A DNA stretch of 64,000 nt. Origin: Sphingomonadales bacterium (lineage in GTDB: Bacteria > Pseudomonadota > Alphaproteobacteria > Sphingomonadales > Sphingomonadaceae). Shown piece by piece: positions 42,828 through 51,209 of this stretch. Positions within the stretch are counted from its first letter, which is position 1; every line of letters begins with the position of its first letter. The notes beneath the pieces were generated by a model. It made no database searches. It was not told the origin of the DNA and was given only the letters and a program-made list of their open reading frames with translations. Position numbers and translations under genes: made by a program. The stretch lies in contig JADJXT010000002.1 of the NCBI GenBank assembly GCA_016720115.1, positions 1 through 64,000 on the forward strand, written 5' to 3'.

Positions 42828-45761
42828 TTGGCTAGAAGACACCTGCTGACACGCGAAATGCTGGCGGGCCATTATGATCCGTCGCTCGATGAACGCGAGA
42901 TCGCGCGCCACTTCACCCTGACCCGTGACGACCTCGAACTGATCGCATCCCGGCGTGGCGATGCCACCCGCCTCGGCTTTGCGATGCTGCTGCTGTATCT
43001 CCGCTGGCCGGGGCGCGTGCTGGAAGCCGGCGAAGCACCACCCATGCCGATCCTCGCGTTCGTGGCCCGCCAGTTGGAGGTGTCGCCCGCGTCATGGGGC
43101 GACTATGCCCGGCGCGACGAGACGCGGCGGACGCACCTCGTCGACCTGTCGCGGCGCTTCGGCCATCTTGTTTTCAGCCGCGCGGATTTTCACGCGCTGG
43201 TCGCGTTCGCCATGCCGATCGCGCAGACCGTCACCCAACCCTCGCGGCTTGCCGGCATCGTCATCGACGAGATGCGACGCCGGCGATTGCTGCTGCCACC
43301 TGTGACGGTGGTCGAGGCTATCGTGCGACGAGCGCGGCAGCAGGCCGGGGATCTGATCCATGACGTGCTCGCCGGGGATCTCGGCGATCCTGAACGCGCG
43401 GCGCTCGACGCCCTGCTGTCGCGGCGCGACGACAAGAGCGCAACCTGGCTCTCATGGTTGCGCAACCCGCCGCTGTCACCGGCGCCGCGCAATGTCCTGC
43501 GACTGATCGAACGGCTCGACCATGTTCGCGCGCTGGGCCTTGCGGCCTCGCGTGCCGCGACGATCCCGCAGACGGCGTTCGACCGGATCGCGGACGAGGC
43601 AGCGCGGATCACGTCGCAGCATCTGGCGGAACTCCCCGACAGGCGCCGTCTTGCGATCCTTGCCGCTGCCGGCATCCGGCTCGAGGAAAGCCTGACCGAT
43701 GCCGTGCTGACGATGATGGACAAACTCTTGGGGACCATGATGCGCCGGGCCGAGAACCGCACCAAGGATAAGGCGATCGGCACGATCCGTTCGCTTCAGG
43801 CGCAGCTTCGCCTGCTCACCGGCTCGTGCCGGGCCTTGCTCGACGCGCGGGCGCGGGGCGTCGATTCTCTTGCCGCCATCGGTTCGATCGACTGGGAAAG
43901 GCTGGGAACGGCGGTCGTGGACTCCGAACTGCTGATCGCGCCGGAAACGATCGACCGCACGGCCGAATTGATCGAGCGGCAGCGCTCGTTGCGCTCCGTG
44001 ATCGGGCCGTTCCTCAACGCCTTCGAGTTTCGCGGTGCCGGCGCAGTGCAGGGGCTCCTCGATGCGGTGCGCCTCGTGGCCGATATTTATCGCACCGGTC
44101 GCCGCCGCCTGCCCGACAAGCCGCCGCTTCGCTTCGTGCCGCCGTCATGGCGGCCGTTCGTACTGCGCGACGGTCACGTCGTGCGCGCCGCCTATGAACT
44201 GTGCGTGCTGACACAATTACGGGACCGCCTACGTGCCGGCGACATATGGGTGGCAGAGAGCCGCCAGTATCGTGCTTTCGACAGCTATCTCCTGCCGCCT
44301 GCCACCTTCGACGCAATGCGCGCGAGAGGGCCGCTGCCGCTGGCGATCAATACCGATTTCGACAGCTTCGTTGCCGAACGCCGCGCCAGCCTCGACACTG
44401 CCATCGAGCGGGTGACTATCCTCGCCCGGCAGGGAGAACTGCCTCAGGTGCGCCTTGATGGCAGCGGCCTTGTCATATCGCCGCTCAAGGCGATCACACC
44501 ACCCGACGCAGAGGATATGCGCCGCGTTGCCTATGATCGGCTGCCGCGCGTGAAGATCACCGATCTCCTATTGGAAGTCGATAGCTGGACCGGCTTTTCC
44601 GAATGCTTCACCCATCGCCGCTCCGGTCGCGTGGCGGATGACCGCAACGCGCTCCTGACCGTGATCCTGGCCGACGGCATCAATCTCGGGCTGACGCGCA
44701 TGGCCGAGACCTGTCAGGGCGCGACCTTGCGCCAGCTCGCCCATCTGCACGACTGGCATATCAGCGAGGCCGCCTATGGCGAAGCACTCGGGCGGTTGAT
44801 CGACGTTCACCGCACCGTGCCGTTGTCCGCGCTGTGGGGCGACGGCACCACCTCTTCGAGCGACGGCCAGCTTTTCCATGCGGGCGGGCGCGGCGCGGCG
44901 ATCAGCGACATCAACGCCCGCAACGGCAATGAGCCGGGTGTCAGCTTCTACACCCATGTGTCAGACCAATATGATCCGTTCGCGAGCCGCGTGATCGCGG
45001 CGACCGCCGGCGAAGCTCCCTATGTCCTCGACGGACTGCTATACCACGCCACCGGCCTGTCGATCGAAGAGCATTACACCGACACCGGCGGCGCATCCGA
45101 TCATGTGTTTGGCCTCATGCCCTTCTTCGGCTACCGCTTCGCGCCGCGCCTGCGCGATCTGAAAGACCGGCGCCTGCATCTTCTGCCGGGCCAGGAAGCC
45201 GGGCCGCTGCTGGCCGGCATGACCGGAGATCCGGTCGCCATCGGGCATGTCGCTGCCCATTGGGACGAACTGCTGCGCCTCACCACCTCAATCCGCAGCG
45301 GCACCACCACCGCATCGGCGATGCTGCGCAGATTGTCCGCCTATCCGCGCCAGAACGGACTGGCCCTGGCCTTACGCGAGGTCGGACGGATCGAGCGCTC
45401 GACCTTCATGCTCGACTGGCTGCGCGATCTCGACCTGCGCCGTCGCACCCAGGCCGGGCTCAACAAGGGTGAGGCCCGCAACGCGCTCGCTCGGGCGCTC
45501 TTCTTCAACCAGCTCGGCGAGCTGCGCGACCGGCGGTTCGAGAACCAGACCTATCGCGCCTCCGGCCTCAATCTGCTCGTAGCCGCCATCATCCTGTGGA
45601 ATACCCGCTATCTCGAACAGGCAGTCGGCGCCCTTTCGATCCCGGAGCACATTGCTCGCCACATCGCCCCACTGGGATGGGAGCATATCTCACTCACCGG
45701 CGATTATCGTTGGAATGTCGAAAACCGCCCCGATCCTCGTCCCATCCGGCCTTCACCTTGA
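42828..45761 (+). CDS. tnpA: Tn3-family transposase
   Basis: 977 residues from a TTG start with GGAGGGG upstream; full family length. The N-terminal DUF4158-type DNA-binding region (REIARHFTLTRDDLELIASRRG) is followed by a long helical middle and the RNase-H-like DDE domain: WGDGTTSSSDGQ (about 672), YTDTGGASDH (about 750) and NKGEARNALARALFFNQLGE (about 881), then LTGDYRW near the end. The last ten residues (DPRPIRPSP) are encoded beyond the transposon terminus, within the chromosomal era gene, so the stop codon is host-supplied. Confidence 0.97.
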   Translation: MARRHLLTREMLAGHYDPSLDEREIARHFTLTRDDLELIASRRGDATRLGFAMLLLYLRWPGRVLEAGEAPPMPILAFVARQLEVSPASWGDYARRDETRRTHLVDLSRRFGHLVFSRADFHALVAFAMPIAQTVTQPSRLAGIVIDEMRRRRLLLPPVTVVEAIVRRARQQAGDLIHDVLAGDLGDPERAALDALLSRRDDKSATWLSWLRNPPLSPAPRNVLRLIERLDHVRALGLAASRAATIPQTAFDRIADEAARITSQHLAELPDRRRLAILAAAGIRLEESLTDAVLTMMDKLLGTMMRRAENRTKDKAIGTIRSLQAQLRLLTGSCRALLDARARGVDSLAAIGSIDWERLGTAVVDSELLIAPETIDRTAELIERQRSLRSVIGPFLNAFEFRGAGAVQGLLDAVRLVADIYRTGRRRLPDKPPLRFVPPSWRPFVLRDGHVVRAAYELCVLTQLRDRLRAGDIWVAESRQYRAFDSYLLPPATFDAMRARGPLPLAINTDFDSFVAERRASLDTAIERVTILARQGELPQVRLDGSGLVISPLKAITPPDAEDMRRVAYDRLPRVKITDLLLEVDSWTGFSECFTHRRSGRVADDRNALLTVILADGINLGLTRMAETCQGATLRQLAHLHDWHISEAAYGEALGRLIDVHRTVPLSALWGDGTTSSSDGQLFHAGGRGAAISDINARNGNEPGVSFYTHVSDQYDPFASRVIAATAGEAPYVLDGLLYHATGLSIEEHYTDTGGASDHVFGLMPFFGYRFAPRLRDLKDRRLHLLPGQEAGPLLAGMTGDPVAIGHVAAHWDELLRLTTSIRSGTTTASAMLRRLSAYPRQNGLALALREVGRIERSTFMLDWLRDLDLRRRTQAGLNKGEARNALARALFFNQLGELRDRRFENQTYRASGLNLLVAAIILWNTRYLEQAVGALSIPEHIARHIAPLGWEHISLTGDYRWNVENRPDPRPIRPSP
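45694..45731 (-). repeat. terminal inverted repeat of the Tn3-family element
   Basis: Read outwards-in on the minus strand it starts GGGGCGGTTTTCGACATT, with the G-rich tip usual for Tn3-family 38 bp ends, and covers the last tnpA codons. The era frame crosses it and terminates at its inner end (TGA, 45694-45696). The partner end is not in the window, so exact length and target duplication cannot be verified. Confidence 0.7.
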
Positions 45762-46584
45762 CGTGGAGATAGAGGTGGACGGGAACGCCCATCAGTTCAC
45801 CGATTTCCTTGCGCGCAGCGGCGCCGATCGCCTTGATGCGGCTGCCGCCCTTGCCTAGCACAATCGCACGCTGGGTTTCGCGTTCGACAAGGATCTGCTG
45901 GTAGATTTCAAGGCTGCCGTCGGGCCGCTCGACATATTTTTCGGTTTCAACCGTGCTGGCATAAGGCAGTTCATCGTGCAGTTGCAGATAGAGCTGCTCG
46001 CGGGTGATTTCGGCAGCGGCAAGGCGTTCCGAGGCATCCGATACCTGGTCTTCGGGGAAGTGCCATTCGCCTTCGGGCATCGCGCCACCGATTGCTGATT
46101 TCAACTCGGCAAGGCCGTCCGACGTTGCCGCACTGACATAATAGATCTGCTCGAACGGGCAGAGGCCGAGGATTTTTTCGGTCAGCGCCAGCAGCTTCTC
46201 CTTCGCCGCAATGTCGACCTTGTTGAGTATCAGCCATTTCTTCTCCGGCCGTCCTGCCAGCCCTTCAAGGATTTTTTCGACTTTCGGCCCCGCCCCGGCC
46301 CTGCCATCAACGACCATTAGGATCAGGTCGGCATCTAAAGCACCATCCCATGCTGCGGCCACCATTGCGCGATCAAGCCTGCGGTTGGGCGCGAAAATGC
46401 CCGGTGTGTCGACCAGAATGATCTGGGCGTCGCCTTCAAGCGCAATACCCATCAAGCGTGTGCGTGTGGTTTGGGCCTTGGGGCTGACAATCGCCACCTT
46501 TTGTCCGACGAGCGCATTGACGAGGGTCGATTTGCCCGCATTGGGCGCGCCGATTACGGCGACATGGCCGCAACGCTGCGTCAT
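45694..46584 (-). CDS. era: GTPase Era with transposon-derived C-terminus
   Basis: 296 residues. GTPase motifs GAPNAGKST (P-loop), DTPGIF and NKVD, then a KH domain (ILVERETQRAIVLGKGGSRIKAIG). Era binds 16S rRNA and is needed for 30S assembly. Sphingomonad Era usually ends with a sequence like DED-R followed by about ten residues; here, after KAGWDED, the last twelve residues (RGGFRHSNDNRR) come from the Tn3 terminus. The KH fold is complete, so activity is probably kept. The start overlaps the rnc stop (ATGA). It overlaps tnpA tail to tail by 68 bp. Confidence 0.96.
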   Translation of the reverse strand: MTQRCGHVAVIGAPNAGKSTLVNALVGQKVAIVSPKAQTTRTRLMGIALEGDAQIILVDTPGIFAPNRRLDRAMVAAAWDGALDADLILMVVDGRAGAGPKVEKILEGLAGRPEKKWLILNKVDIAAKEKLLALTEKILGLCPFEQIYYVSAATSDGLAELKSAIGGAMPEGEWHFPEDQVSDASERLAAAEITREQLYLQLHDELPYASTVETEKYVERPDGSLEIYQQILVERETQRAIVLGKGGSRIKAIGAAARKEIGELMGVPVHLYLHVKVKAGWDEDRGGFRHSNDNRR

Positions 46585-47243
46585 GTGTGTTTCTCCAGAA
46601 ATGCCTTGGCGGCGGCTGTTTCGGCTGCCTGCTTGCTGTTTGCCGTGGCAGATACCGGGTCAAATCCCTTGACGATGACTGTCACTTCAAATCGCATGGC
46701 GTGCGGCGGGCCTTCTTTGGAGGTTACCTCGTAAACCGGAACCTTGCGATTGTTGGCGGCACTCCATTCCTGCAGCGCCGATTTGGGATGCTTGGGCGCG
46801 GCCTTGGCGGATTCGAGCAGCGGGCGCCAATAGCGTTCGATAAAGCTGCGGGCGCGATCAAGGCCGAGATCAAGATAGATCGCTCCGATCAGCGCCTCGA
46901 CCATATCTCCCAGAACATAATCGCTTTCCTTGGTGCCATCATCGCGCGCCTGCTTGCCGAGCCGCATATGCGCCTGCAGCCCGATTTCGCGCGCGACTTC
47001 CGCACAGGTGCTTCCTGCAACCAGCGCGTTCAGCCGGTGCGAGAGGCGGCCTTCAGGCTCTTCGGGAAAGCGTTGAAACAGCATTGATGCAGTAACCAGC
47101 CCCAACACCCGATCACCAAGGAATTCGAGCCGCTGATAATGCGCTTCGCCGGTGCTGCCATGCGTCAATGCCTGCTCAAAGAGGCGCAAATCTGTCGGGG
47201 CTGCGCCGATAATCTCTTCCAGCCAGTCAGATAGTTCGGACAA
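46581..47243 (-). CDS. rnc: ribonuclease III
   Basis: 220 residues. Catalytic domain with YQRLEFLGDRVLGLV and DYVLGDMVEALIGAIYLD (the metal-binding acidic pairs), then a dsRNA-binding domain from about 150 (PKSALQEWSAANN, KQAAETAAAKAFLE). Cleaves double-stranded RNA in rRNA and mRNA processing. Middle gene of the lepB-rnc-era operon, two bases after lepB and overlapping era. Confidence 0.97.
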   Translation of the reverse strand: MSELSDWLEEIIGAAPTDLRLFEQALTHGSTGEAHYQRLEFLGDRVLGLVTASMLFQRFPEEPEGRLSHRLNALVAGSTCAEVAREIGLQAHMRLGKQARDDGTKESDYVLGDMVEALIGAIYLDLGLDRARSFIERYWRPLLESAKAAPKHPKSALQEWSAANNRKVPVYEVTSKEGPPHAMRFEVTVIVKGFDPVSATANSKQAAETAAAKAFLEKHT

Positions 47244-47245
47244 GA

Positions 47246-48133
47246 TCAGAAACCTTCACCGATACGGTCCCAGCGCGCAGCCGAAAACCAGGTCCAGGGA
47301 AGCAGCCAGCGTGCCGAACCGTCGGTTGAGAACACCACGAATTGCGCGCGACCGATCAGATTTTCGGTGGGGACCAGCCCGATCCAGACGCCATCTGCCG
47401 GATAACGGCTGTCAGCGCTGCGATCGCGATTATCGCCCATCAGCAGCAACTGGCCTTCGGGAACAACGATTGCATCGGTATCATCGCCCTTTTGATAGGG
47501 CTCGATGTCCAGCGAGAGGTAGCTTTTACCCTCAGGCAGCGTTTCGCGATATTGCGGGTAGCGGCATTGCGTCCCGCCAGCTTTGGCAGGTTCCTCATAT
47601 TGCGGTTTCCAGCACGCATATTCCGTCCGCTCAAGCGCAGCCGCATCGCGCATGCCCTGAGTCACCGGCGTTACGAAATCGTCGACACGAAGCTTCTTCA
47701 CGAGCTCGCCGTTGATTTCCAGCGTTCCGGCCCGCATCTGGATGACATCGCCCGGCAAACCGATCACCCGTTTTATATAATCGACATTTGCATCGCCCGG
47801 TGCGCGAACCACCACCACATCACCGCGATCGGGAAGGCTTCCAAAAAGCCGCCCTTCAAATAGCGGTGGTGAAAAGGGAAGGCTGTAGCGAGAAATGCCG
47901 TAGGGCCATTTCGACACCAGCAGATAGTCGCCGATCAACAGGCGCGGGTGCATCGATTCCGAAGGAATGTTGAACGGCGCAAAGATTAAACTGCGGAATA
48001 TCAGTACGATTGCTGCCAGCTTCAGCAGGAAAAGCCCATATTCGCGCCATTCTGACGCATTGTTTTTGCCAGCATCGGCAAATTCGGTTTGTACGGTTTC
48101 GGTCAATTGCGATGCCCCGGCATTCGATTTCAT
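47246..48133 (-). CDS. lepB: signal peptidase I
   Basis: 295 residues. One membrane anchor (residues 32-50), catalytic serine in IPSESMHPRLLIGDYLLV and lysine in YIKRVIGLPGD, and the box GDNRDRSADSR; the insert around 150-200 is typical of the alphaproteobacterial enzyme. Removes signal peptides of exported proteins, including those predicted for MauB and phospholipase A here. First gene of the operon, divergent from pgi across an 88 bp spacer that must hold both promoters. Confidence 0.97.
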   Translation of the reverse strand: MKSNAGASQLTETVQTEFADAGKNNASEWREYGLFLLKLAAIVLIFRSLIFAPFNIPSESMHPRLLIGDYLLVSKWPYGISRYSLPFSPPLFEGRLFGSLPDRGDVVVVRAPGDANVDYIKRVIGLPGDVIQMRAGTLEINGELVKKLRVDDFVTPVTQGMRDAAALERTEYACWKPQYEEPAKAGGTQCRYPQYRETLPEGKSYLSLDIEPYQKGDDTDAIVVPEGQLLLMGDNRDRSADSRYPADGVWIGLVPTENLIGRAQFVVFSTDGSARWLLPWTWFSAARWDRIGEGF

Positions 48134-48221
48134 GTCTTTTGGCGACTTTACGGCTCTGGCCTTCTAATGGGCGACCGCGCTATTGGCCAGTGCCGAGATT
48201 CTCCGTGCCAAGGAAAATGCA

Positions 48222-49718
48222 ATGACCGCAAATATATGGGCCGCCATCGAAAGCAGGCCTGCAATGAAACTGGAAGCCCTGTTCGACGAGGATGCACAGC
48301 GCGTCGATGGAATGACGGTTTCGCAATCGGGTTTGCGGTTTGATTTCTCCAAAACGCATCTCGACTCCGGTCTGATCGAGGCTTTTTGCGACTTGGCTGC
48401 CGCCATGAACCTTGAAGGCGCACGCGAGCGGCTGTTTTCGGGTGCTGTGGTCAATCCCACCGAGGGACGCGCGGCAACCCATGCGGCTGAGCGCGGCAAT
48501 GGATCGGCAGAGGATGTCGCGCAGGCAAAGGCACTGCAAAACCGGATGCGCGGGCTGATCGAGGTGATCGAGGCCGGTGCATTTGGCGACATCCGGCACA
48601 TATTGCACATCGGCATCGGTGGTTCGGCGCTTGGCCCGAAACTGCTGATCGATGCGCTGGGCCGGGATGGTCTGCGTTTTGATACCAAGGTTGTTTCCAA
48701 TGTCGACGCGACCGCGCTGGCCGAAGCAGTGCAGGGCATGGACCCGAAAGCGACACTGGTTGCTGTGGCTTCAAAGACCTTCACCACCACAGAAACGCTG
48801 ATGAATGCCGAAAGCGCGCTCGAATGGCTGCGCGATGGTGGCGTGGAGGATCCCTATGGGCAGATCATCGCGCTGACGGCTGCCCCCGAAAAGGCGATGG
48901 AATGGGGTGTCGATCAAAGCCGCATCCTGCCGTTCGCCGAAAGCGTCGGTGGGCGTTATTCGCTCTGGTGCTCGATCGGCTTTCCGGTCGCTGCGGCGTT
49001 GGGCTGGGCGGCTTATGAGGAGCTTCTTGAAGGTGCCGCAGCGATGGACCGGCATTTTCGCACCACTCCCCTTGCACAAAATGCGCCGGTGCTGGCGGCC
49101 TTTGCCGACCTCTATTACGCGCAGGTTCGCAAATGCCAGACACGTGCTGCTTTCGCCTATGACGAGCGGCTGCGCTTGCTGCCCGATTATCTGCAACAGC
49201 TGGAGATGGAATCGAACGGCAAGTCGGTAACTGCGGATGGCGCACCGCTTGGAAGATCAAGTGCGCCGGTAACCTGGGGCGGGGTGGGGACAGATGCGCA
49301 ACATGCGGTTTTTCAGCTTCTCCATCAGGGTACGCACCTAATCCCGGTGGAATTCATCGCGAGCAAGACCCCAGGGCATGATTTCGATCCGGCGCATCAT
49401 GAAGCCCTGCTCATCAATTGCTTTGCGCAAGGGGCGGCGCTGATGCGTGGGCGGGACAGCGCGGACCGTGCGCGCAGCTATGCGGGCGATCGCCCTTCGA
49501 CCACGATCCTGATGGATGACGTCACGCCGTCGACCGTTGGCGCGCTGATCGCTTTTTACGAGCATCGCACCTTCGTCAATGCCGTCTTGCTCGGCATCAA
49601 CCCGTTCGATCAGTTCGGCGTCGAACTGGGCAAGGAAATTGCGCGAGGGATTGCCGAAAATGGCGCGGACGGTTTCGATCCTTCGACCAGCGCACTGATT
49701 GTGGCAGCGGGGCTTTAA
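48222..49718 (+). CDS. pgi: glucose-6-phosphate isomerase
   Basis: 498 residues from ATG 48222 (AAGGA eight bases ahead; an upstream in-frame TTG at 48183 is less likely). Motifs: HIGIGGSALGPKL, SKTFTTTETLMNAESAL, the catalytic glutamate in LEMESNGKS, and GTDAQHAVFQLLHQGTHLIP, the second PGI signature. Interconverts glucose-6-phosphate and fructose-6-phosphate. Transcribed away from lepB, towards gor. Confidence 0.97.
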   Translation: MTANIWAAIESRPAMKLEALFDEDAQRVDGMTVSQSGLRFDFSKTHLDSGLIEAFCDLAAAMNLEGARERLFSGAVVNPTEGRAATHAAERGNGSAEDVAQAKALQNRMRGLIEVIEAGAFGDIRHILHIGIGGSALGPKLLIDALGRDGLRFDTKVVSNVDATALAEAVQGMDPKATLVAVASKTFTTTETLMNAESALEWLRDGGVEDPYGQIIALTAAPEKAMEWGVDQSRILPFAESVGGRYSLWCSIGFPVAAALGWAAYEELLEGAAAMDRHFRTTPLAQNAPVLAAFADLYYAQVRKCQTRAAFAYDERLRLLPDYLQQLEMESNGKSVTADGAPLGRSSAPVTWGGVGTDAQHAVFQLLHQGTHLIPVEFIASKTPGHDFDPAHHEALLINCFAQGAALMRGRDSADRARSYAGDRPSTTILMDDVTPSTVGALIAFYEHRTFVNAVLLGINPFDQFGVELGKEIARGIAENGADGFDPSTSALIVAAGL

Positions 49719-49744
49719 TTTTCTGCCGTTTCACCATATCTCCT

Positions 49745-49830
49745 CGTCATTCCCGCGAAGGCGGGAATCCAACTCCGGCCCTTCAAATTTCGATGGCAGG
49801 TGATGGACTCCCGCCTTCGCGGGAGTGACG
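49745..49830. repeat. palindromic intergenic repeat
   Basis: CGTCATTCCCGCGAAGGCGG and its inverse near 49806-49830 form a long hairpin between pgi and gor. The pattern is a common REP-like intergenic repeat of sphingomonads. Confidence 0.75.
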
Positions 49831-49863
49831 GATTATCGTGAGACGTTGTGCTGGAGTTTATCA

Positions 49864-51207
49864 ATGGCATTTGATTTCGACCTGTTTGTCATCGGTGCAG
49901 GATCGGGCGGTGTTCGCGCTGCACGCATAGCTTCTTCGCATGGCGCGCGCGTGGCGGTGGCGGAGGAGTATCGCGTCGGCGGCACCTGCGTGATCCGGGG
50001 CTGCGTGCCCAAAAAGCTGCTCGTTTACGGTTCGCATTTCGCAGAGGATCTCGCCGATGCACAGCGTTTTGGCTGGAACACCCAGGGCGCAACCTTCGAC
50101 TGGCGAACCCTGCGCGACAATGTCGCGGCAGAGGTCGACCGGCTCGAAGGGCTGTACGGCCAGACGCTGGGCAATGCGAAGGTGGAGATATACCGGCAGC
50201 GTGCCATTATTGCCGGGCCCAATAGTGTCCGGCTTGCCGATGGCAGCGAAATCAGCGCGGCCAATATCCTGATCGCGACCGGCGCGTGGCCCTCGATGCC
50301 CGATATAGCAGGGGCCGAATATGGCATCACTTCGAACGAAGTGTTCCACCTCGACAAACTCCCCAAACGGGCCGTTATTGCAGGGGCTGGTTATATCGCC
50401 AATGAATTTGCAGGTATCTTCAACGAACTGGGGGTCGAAGTGACGCTGGTGACGCGCGGGGACAAGATGCTGCGCAGTTACGATCAGGAAATCGTCGAAA
50501 AGCTGGTGGGCATAACCCGCGAAAAGGGCATCGACATCTGTTTCAATTTCAAATTTCCGGCGCTCCGCAAGCAAGCCGACGGTTCATTGCTGGTTGAGAG
50601 TGGCACCGGTGAAGATATTGAAACTGATCTGGTGCTCTTCGCCATCGGGCGTGTTCCCAAAACGAAGGATCTGGGTCTTGAGGCTGCCGGGGTCGCGATG
50701 GATGAGGAGGGCGCGGTGATCGTTGACGAGCATAACCGCACCAACGTGCCGGGTATCTATGCGGTCGGCGATGTTACCAACCGGGTGCAACTGACCCCCG
50801 TCGCCATTCGTGAGGGGCACGCCTTTGCCGATACCGTGTTCGGGAGCAATCCACGCACTATCGATTATGGCTCGATTCCAACGGCGGTGTTTTCCAATCC
50901 GCCCATCGCAGGGGTTGGCCTGACCGAAGAAGAGGCGCGGTCGAAGCTGGCGGACGTCAAGGTGTACAAAAGCGATTTCCGTGCGATGAAAAATGTTCTC
51001 GCGGGGCGCAACGAACGAGCGCTCTACAAGATGATCGTCGACGGCGCGACCGATAGGGTTGTCGGCCTGCACCTTATCGGGCCGGACAGCGCCGAAATCC
51101 TGCAGGCTGCGGCGATCGCCGTGAAGGCGGGGCTGACCAAGCAGGCGTTTGACGATACGGTGGCACTGCACCCCAGCATGGCCGAAGAGCTGGTGCTGCT
51201 GAAATAG
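49864..51207 (+). CDS. gor: glutathione-disulfide reductase
   Basis: 447 residues from ATG 49864 (GGAG upstream). FAD motif VIGAGSGGVRAARIA, redox-active disulfide GGTCVIRGCVPKK, NAD(P) motif AVIAGAGYIANEFAGIF with following arginine-type recognition (TRGDKMLR), and the C-terminal HPSMAEELVLL with the catalytic histidine. Plant-like GR class typical of alphaproteobacteria. Convergent with the regulator gene, two bases apart. Confidence 0.95.
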   Translation: MAFDFDLFVIGAGSGGVRAARIASSHGARVAVAEEYRVGGTCVIRGCVPKKLLVYGSHFAEDLADAQRFGWNTQGATFDWRTLRDNVAAEVDRLEGLYGQTLGNAKVEIYRQRAIIAGPNSVRLADGSEISAANILIATGAWPSMPDIAGAEYGITSNEVFHLDKLPKRAVIAGAGYIANEFAGIFNELGVEVTLVTRGDKMLRSYDQEIVEKLVGITREKGIDICFNFKFPALRKQADGSLLVESGTGEDIETDLVLFAIGRVPKTKDLGLEAAGVAMDEEGAVIVDEHNRTNVPGIYAVGDVTNRVQLTPVAIREGHAFADTVFGSNPRTIDYGSIPTAVFSNPPIAGVGLTEEEARSKLADVKVYKSDFRAMKNVLAGRNERALYKMIVDGATDRVVGLHLIGPDSAEILQAAAIAVKAGLTKQAFDDTVALHPSMAEELVLLK

Positions 51208-51209
51208 CT

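Larger units (their letters stand above)
1..45731. mobile_element. Tn3-bounded composite element (left end outside window)
   Basis: The stretch is bounded on the right by the terminal inverted repeat of a Tn3-family transposon lying inside era, and on the left by an inverted copy of the same transposase whose outer end falls just outside the window. Between the two inverted arms sits a 14.8 kb plasmid-like core with conjugation, antirestriction and toxin-antitoxin genes. Seen: inverted arms, transposase orientation and the right terminus. Inferred: that the whole block entered era as one unit. An assembly artefact around a real single arm is a serious alternative. Confidence 0.6.
30218..45731 (-). 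repeat. right arm of 15.4 kb inverted repeat
   Basis: Inverted partner of the left arm. Its transposase, resolvase, mauB, mauD and relaxase reading frames are intact, while its mauE, DUF2840, TraF and NUDIX frames are broken. The inner breakpoint at 30218 retains only the last codons of a DUF4942 gene, so the left junction with its complete gene looks ancestral and this one derived. Confidence 0.95.

Noticed and set aside
48183..48221. TTG at 48183 as the pgi start
   Set aside because: The ATG at 48222 has a well-spaced AAGGA and gives the usual N-terminus.
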